From Aquimarina sp. (GTDB taxonomy: Bacteria > Bacteroidota > Bacteroidia > Flavobacteriales > Flavobacteriaceae), in the NCBI GenBank assembly GCA_011524575.1, contig WTKB01000008.1, positions 1 through 7,977 on the forward strand: a stretch of DNA of 7,977 nt, given 5' to 3'. Every line of letters begins with the position of its first letter. Positions within the stretch are counted from its first letter, which is position 1. The notes under the pieces are model-generated. The model did no database searches. It had not been told where the DNA came from and saw only the letters and a list, made by a program, of their open reading frames with translations. Position numbers and translations under genes: made by a program. This document shows positions 5,400 through 7,977 of this stretch, in pieces.

Positions 5400-6152
5400 C
5401 TAATTTTTCAAAAAAGGCTCACAAATAGTATTAAATTTCTCAGGATGCTCCATCATAGGTGCATGACCACATTTGTCTATAAAGTGAAGAGTAGTGTTTG
5501 GAATCAATTTATCAAACTCATGAGCTACCATAGGCGGCGTGATTGTATCATTAAGACCCCATACCAATAAAGTAGGGATTTTAATTTCATGTAAGTCTTT
5601 AGACATATTATGTTTTTGTGCAGAACGCGCAATAGAAATGATACGTAAACATTTTTGAGTATCATTTATAATGTTATATACATAATCAACAAGTTCTTTG
5701 GTAGCTGTTTTTGGATCATAAAATGTATATCCTACTTTTTCTTCTACAAAAGAATAGCTTCCTCTTTTAGGAAAAGATCCGCCCATACTGTTTTCAAATA
5801 AGCCCGAACTTCCCGTAAGAATCATCTTTTTTACCTTTTCGGGATTGTTCAAGGTAAACTGCAAGGCAACGTGACCTCCCAAAGAATTACCTATTAAAAC
5901 TAAATCATCTAACTTTTTAAAATCTACAAACTTTTCAGTAAACTTTACCAAGCCAGGCACACCTGCCGTCTTTAAAGGCATTTCATAAATAGGTAATAAG
6001 GGAATGATTACACGGTACTTTTGTTTAAAAAAAGTAATAACATCATCCCAATTACTCAACGCACCAAAAAGACCGTGAAGCAACAGTAATGTTTCACCTT
6101 TTCCTTCTTCGATGTATTCAAAGTCTCCTTCTTTGTGTATCTCTAGAGCCAT
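5400..6152 (-). CDS. Alpha/beta-hydrolase fold protein
   Basis: 250 aa, cytosolic, without signal peptide. The full catalytic apparatus is visible: oxyanion motif HGLFG (26-30), nucleophile elbow GNSLGG with Ser90 (88-93), acid Asp202 in W-G-L-N-D (198-202), and His230 in C-G-H-A-P. An insert of helices between about 117 and 190 forms the cap. The substrate cannot be told; the general shape is that of small esterases and C-C bond hydrolases of the MhpC/BioH type. The gene follows the amidotransferase by 26 nt, and its TAG stop abuts the ATG of the CBS gene. In the Flavobacteriia order I remember, pdxJ lies between hydrolase and CBS genes; it is missing here. Confidence 0.92.
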   Translation of the reverse strand: MALEIHKEGDFEYIEEGKGETLLLLHGLFGALSNWDDVITFFKQKYRVIIPLLPIYEMPLKTAGVPGLVKFTEKFVDFKKLDDLVLIGNSLGGHVALQFTLNNPEKVKKMILTGSSGLFENSMGGSFPKRGSYSFVEEKVGYTFYDPKTATKELVDYVYNIINDTQKCLRIISIARSAQKHNMSKDLHEIKIPTLLVWGLNDTITPPMVAHEFDKLIPNTTLHFIDKCGHAPMMEHPEKFNTICEPFLKN

Positions 6153-6178
6153 TATAATAAATTTAGCCAGTAAATATA

Positions 6179-6751
6179 CTACTTTTCTTGTATTCCAGTT
6201 ATCAAAAGCCAGTTATTTAAAATAACTAAGCCATATTCTGTCAAAATTGACTCTGGATGAAACTGAATACCGTATATTGGTAAATGAACATGTTTCATAA
6301 TCATCAATTCCCCTTCATCTGTTTTTGACAGAGGTTTTAAGTCATTGGGTAAATCATATACTACTAATGAGTGATACCTTACCACCTTTATTTTTGAAGG
6401 TATCGATTTGAAAAAATCATTTTTTTCTAACGTAATAGTACTTACTTTTCCATGTACAGGTCTTATAGCTTTTTTTAAAGAAGCACCGTAATGAAGACCC
6501 AAAGCTTGATGCCCTAAGCATATACCTAAAATAGGTAGTTTATCTTCATAATGCTCAATGATTTCAAGTAAGTTTCCCGCTTTTTTAGGAATGTCTGGCC
6601 CAGGTGATAATACTACCCCATCATATACTCCAGCAAAAATAATATCAGTAGATACATTATTTCTATAAACCACACACTTGACTCCTAGTCTCTCAAAATA
6701 ATCGACCAAATTATATGTAAAAGAATCAAAATTATCTATGATAAGCAACAT
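6179..6751 (-). CDS. trpG: Anthranilate/aminodeoxychorismate synthase component II (glutamine amidotransferase)
   Basis: A class I glutamine amidotransferase that releases ammonia from glutamine for its partner, TrpE (anthranilate, tryptophan route) or PabB (aminodeoxychorismate, folate route). At 190 aa it has the usual length. Visible: N-terminal IDNFDSFTYNL; SPGP (49-52) of the oxyanion region; GICLGHQ (76-82) with nucleophile Cys78; HGK (100-102); Y-H-S-L (126-129); and FHPES (164-168) with His165 and Glu167 completing the triad. No trpE or pabB gene is adjacent, so the choice between TrpG and PabA cannot be made from context, and one subunit may serve both partners. It lies 12 nt after the cvpA-like gene and 26 nt before the hydrolase. 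Confidence 0.94.
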   Translation of the reverse strand: MLLIIDNFDSFTYNLVDYFERLGVKCVVYRNNVSTDIIFAGVYDGVVLSPGPDIPKKAGNLLEIIEHYEDKLPILGICLGHQALGLHYGASLKKAIRPVHGKVSTITLEKNDFFKSIPSKIKVVRYHSLVVYDLPNDLKPLSKTDEGELMIMKHVHLPIYGIQFHPESILTEYGLVILNNWLLITGIQEK

Positions 6752-6763
6752 ATAATGCTCAAA

Positions 6764-7288
6764 TCAAAAAGTAATAAGTTCATTTATAGAATAAACTAAG
6801 TCTTTTGAAAAAGGAAATATGGTCGTTACTTGTTCTATCAGAACAGGACTATACTCCACTAACATAGGGTACAACATACTATCTTCTGTAAATGAAGAGG
6901 GTATAATAAGTGATGTTTGATCTGTAAGCCAAAGTAAGATACTTAAAATAAATGCGTATTTCAGGCTTCCAAAGATTGCTCCTGACAGATTATCAAGTTG
7001 ACCTAATATCGTAAAGTGAACAATTTTTTTTAAAACTTTTGCAAGCCATGAGATTAAAAATAATACAGCAATAAATACAGCTATAAAAGCTATAAATGGT
7101 AGCATACCATCAGATACATCTATTATTTCTTTCAAATAGCTTATTACAGTTTCCATTAGTTGAAACCCTAAGAAAATAGCTAATACCAACGATAACATGG
7201 TAGTTACCTCTATGATAAAACCTTTAGAGTAACCTTTATATCCACCCCATAACACGGGTACCATTATTATTAGATCAATTGGTTTCAT
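6764..7288 (-). CDS. cvpA: CvpA-family inner-membrane protein
   Basis: 174 aa with four hydrophobic segments at about 3-17, 27-46, 62-84 and 104-121, followed by a mostly polar tail. The opening D-L-I-I-M-V-P-V-L-W-G-G-Y-K-G-Y-S-K-G-F-I-I-E-V is the hallmark of the CvpA family, and L-D-N-L-S-G-A-I-F-G (98-107) is the second conserved block. CvpA is required for colicin V production in E. coli and is linked to envelope stress tolerance; its molecular activity is unsettled. Its stop (TGA) is 12 nt before the amidotransferase start, so both are probably on one transcript. The gap to the upstream yqeY gene is 67 nt and holds a small hairpin. Confidence 0.9.
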   Translation of the reverse strand: MKPIDLIIMVPVLWGGYKGYSKGFIIEVTTMLSLVLAIFLGFQLMETVISYLKEIIDVSDGMLPFIAFIAVFIAVLFLISWLAKVLKKIVHFTILGQLDNLSGAIFGSLKYAFILSILLWLTDQTSLIIPSSFTEDSMLYPMLVEYSPVLIEQVTTIFPFSKDLVYSINELITF

Positions 7289-7321
7289 CCTTATTTAATA
7301 TGATATATAAAGAATTAGTAT

Positions 7322-7337
7322 GGCTTCATTTAAAGCC
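7322..7337 (-). other. Small hairpin GGCTT / AAGCC between yqeY and cvpA
   Basis: Five perfect pairs (7322-7326 with 7333-7337) surround a 6-nt loop, extended by a wobble and an A-T pair. It lies about 20 nt beyond the yqeY stop. On the minus strand only ATACTAATTCTTT follows, without a proper T-run, so any termination would be weak. It may instead mark an RNA processing or attenuation point. Confidence 0.3.
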
Positions 7338-7355
7338 GTATCAACCCAACTATAC

Positions 7356-7805
7356 TTAAGTTAAAAGTTTTTTTACGATAGTTGAGATCATTTTTCCATC
7401 AGCTTTTCCAGCCAATTCTTTCGATGCCACTCCCATAACTTTACCCATATCTTTGGGAGTAGATGCGCCTACTTGTTCAATAATTTTAGCTAGTATTACT
7501 TTTACCTCTTCTTCAGTTAATTGTTTTGGCAGGTATTCTTCAATAACTTTTAGTTCATCTACTTCTGCTTTAGCTAACTCAGGTCTTCCTTGCTGTGTAA
7601 AAATATCGGCAGACTCTCTTCTTTGTTTTGCAGCCTTAGTCAATATACTGATTTCTTTTTCTTGAGATAGTTCACCATCAGCTCCCTTTTCGGTCTCCGC
7701 TAATAAAATTGATGCTTTTATCGCTCTCAATGCTCTCAAACGATCTTTGTCTTTGGCAAGCATTGCTTTTTTGATGTCACTTTCTATTGTTTCTTTTAAA
7801 GTCAT
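7356..7805 (-). CDS. yqeY: YqeY/GatB-domain family protein
   Basis: 149 aa, the usual length of stand-alone YqeY proteins, which resemble the C-terminal tRNA-binding domain of GatB (a subunit of the tRNA-dependent amidotransferase). The stand-alone protein's role is not established. Family marks: I-K-K-A-M-L-A-K-D-K-D-R-L near the N-terminus with the L-R-A-I-K-A helix, A-A-K-Q-R-R-E-S-A-D-I-F (58-69), E-E-Y-L-P-K-Q-L (89-96), and the C-terminal K-D-M-G-K-V-M-G-V...G-K-A-D-G-K. It starts at the ATG of M-T-L-K-E-T-I-E after an A-rich leader and has no Shine-Dalgarno sequence. It is the first gene of the minus-strand series and lies directly behind a candidate promoter. Confidence 0.95.
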   Translation of the reverse strand: MTLKETIESDIKKAMLAKDKDRLRALRAIKASILLAETEKGADGELSQEKEISILTKAAKQRRESADIFTQQGRPELAKAEVDELKVIEEYLPKQLTEEEVKVILAKIIEQVGASTPKDMGKVMGVASKELAGKADGKMISTIVKKLLT

Positions 7806-7831
7806 TTTTTTTATTTGTTATATCTCGGAGC

Positions 7832-7863
7832 TAAATTTACAATTATCTCGTGGTCAATTACAA
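7832..7863 (-). promoter_or_regulatory. Candidate promoter of the minus-strand gene series
   Basis: On the minus strand TTG (7863-7861) is followed after 21 nt by TAAATTTA (7839-7832), one base off the Bacteroidota -7 consensus TAnnTTTG; the spacing fits the -33/-7 arrangement. Transcription would start near 7825, about 20 nt before the yqeY ATG. It is a one-mismatch motif in AT-rich DNA, so support is moderate. Confidence 0.35.
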
Positions 7864-7977
7864 CATTCATAGAATATAATTAGTTGTAAGATGAGTTTTG
7901 TAAAGTTATTTTCTTTGTTGTATAGTTGAGTTATGTCTCACAAAAATAATTTTAATTTGTAAATATTTTTGGATGAC

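Noticed and set aside
5352..5570. 72-codon open frame on the + strand
   Set aside because: It lies antisense across the hydrolase-CBS junction, has a poor composition, and both opposite genes are well supported.
7453..7665. 70-codon open frame on the + strand
   Set aside because: It is fully antisense to yqeY; its Ser/Ala-rich translation mirrors that gene's codon pattern.
7941..7971. TATTTTTG matches to the -7 consensus on both strands near the right edge
   Set aside because: Neither has a -33 element at the right distance, and the stretch is very AT-rich; for the + strand match any gene would lie outside the window.

Overview
The window looks like a piece of chromosome from a Bacteroidota bacterium, probably of the Cytophagales/Flavobacteriales type. 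It is AT-rich, and Shine-Dalgarno sequences are mostly absent in front of the starts. Two matches to the TAnnTTTG-type promoter of this phylum lie upstream of genes. Two neighbouring outer-membrane beta-barrels belong to the Bacteroidota-specific DUF6089 (PorG-like) family. The alpha/beta hydrolase - CBS protein - NAD kinase - DUF6089 order is one I recall from Flavobacteriia. The genus cannot be told from this sequence.

Layout: positions 1-825 (+) hold the C-terminal part of a DsbD-type thiol:disulfide interchange protein, cut by the left edge. Positions 826-1769 have no convincing gene. They contain small open frames of doubtful status and a dense block of hairpins (about 1081-1395) bounded by GTTAGGG...CCCTAAC inverted repeats, which is the most unusual feature of the window. 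From 1770 to 7805 all eight genes lie on the minus strand. In order of transcription they are a YqeY/GatB-like protein, a CvpA-family membrane protein, a glutamine amidotransferase subunit (TrpG/PabA type), an alpha/beta hydrolase, a CBS+ACT-like protein, NAD kinase, and two DUF6089/PorG-like outer-membrane proteins. The 7806-7977 leader carries a candidate promoter for this series.

Working relations: amidotransferase, hydrolase and CBS gene are closely packed (26 nt, then a TAG stop directly followed by ATG), so they are probably co-transcribed and translationally coupled. NAD kinase follows after 36 nt. A 93-nt gap with a perfect TATATTTG -7 match separates NAD kinase from the two beta-barrel genes, which probably have their own promoter. 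The cytosolic enzymes (folate or tryptophan precursor synthesis, NADP supply) have no obvious biochemical link to the membrane proteins. Their grouping looks like inherited gene order rather than a pathway.

The protein-coding part is largely ordinary core genome. Items for a second look are the structured element at 1081-1395 with mutually exclusive pairings, the strongly charge-polarised 391-residue DUF6089 protein, and the tandem DUF6089 duplication next to nadK.
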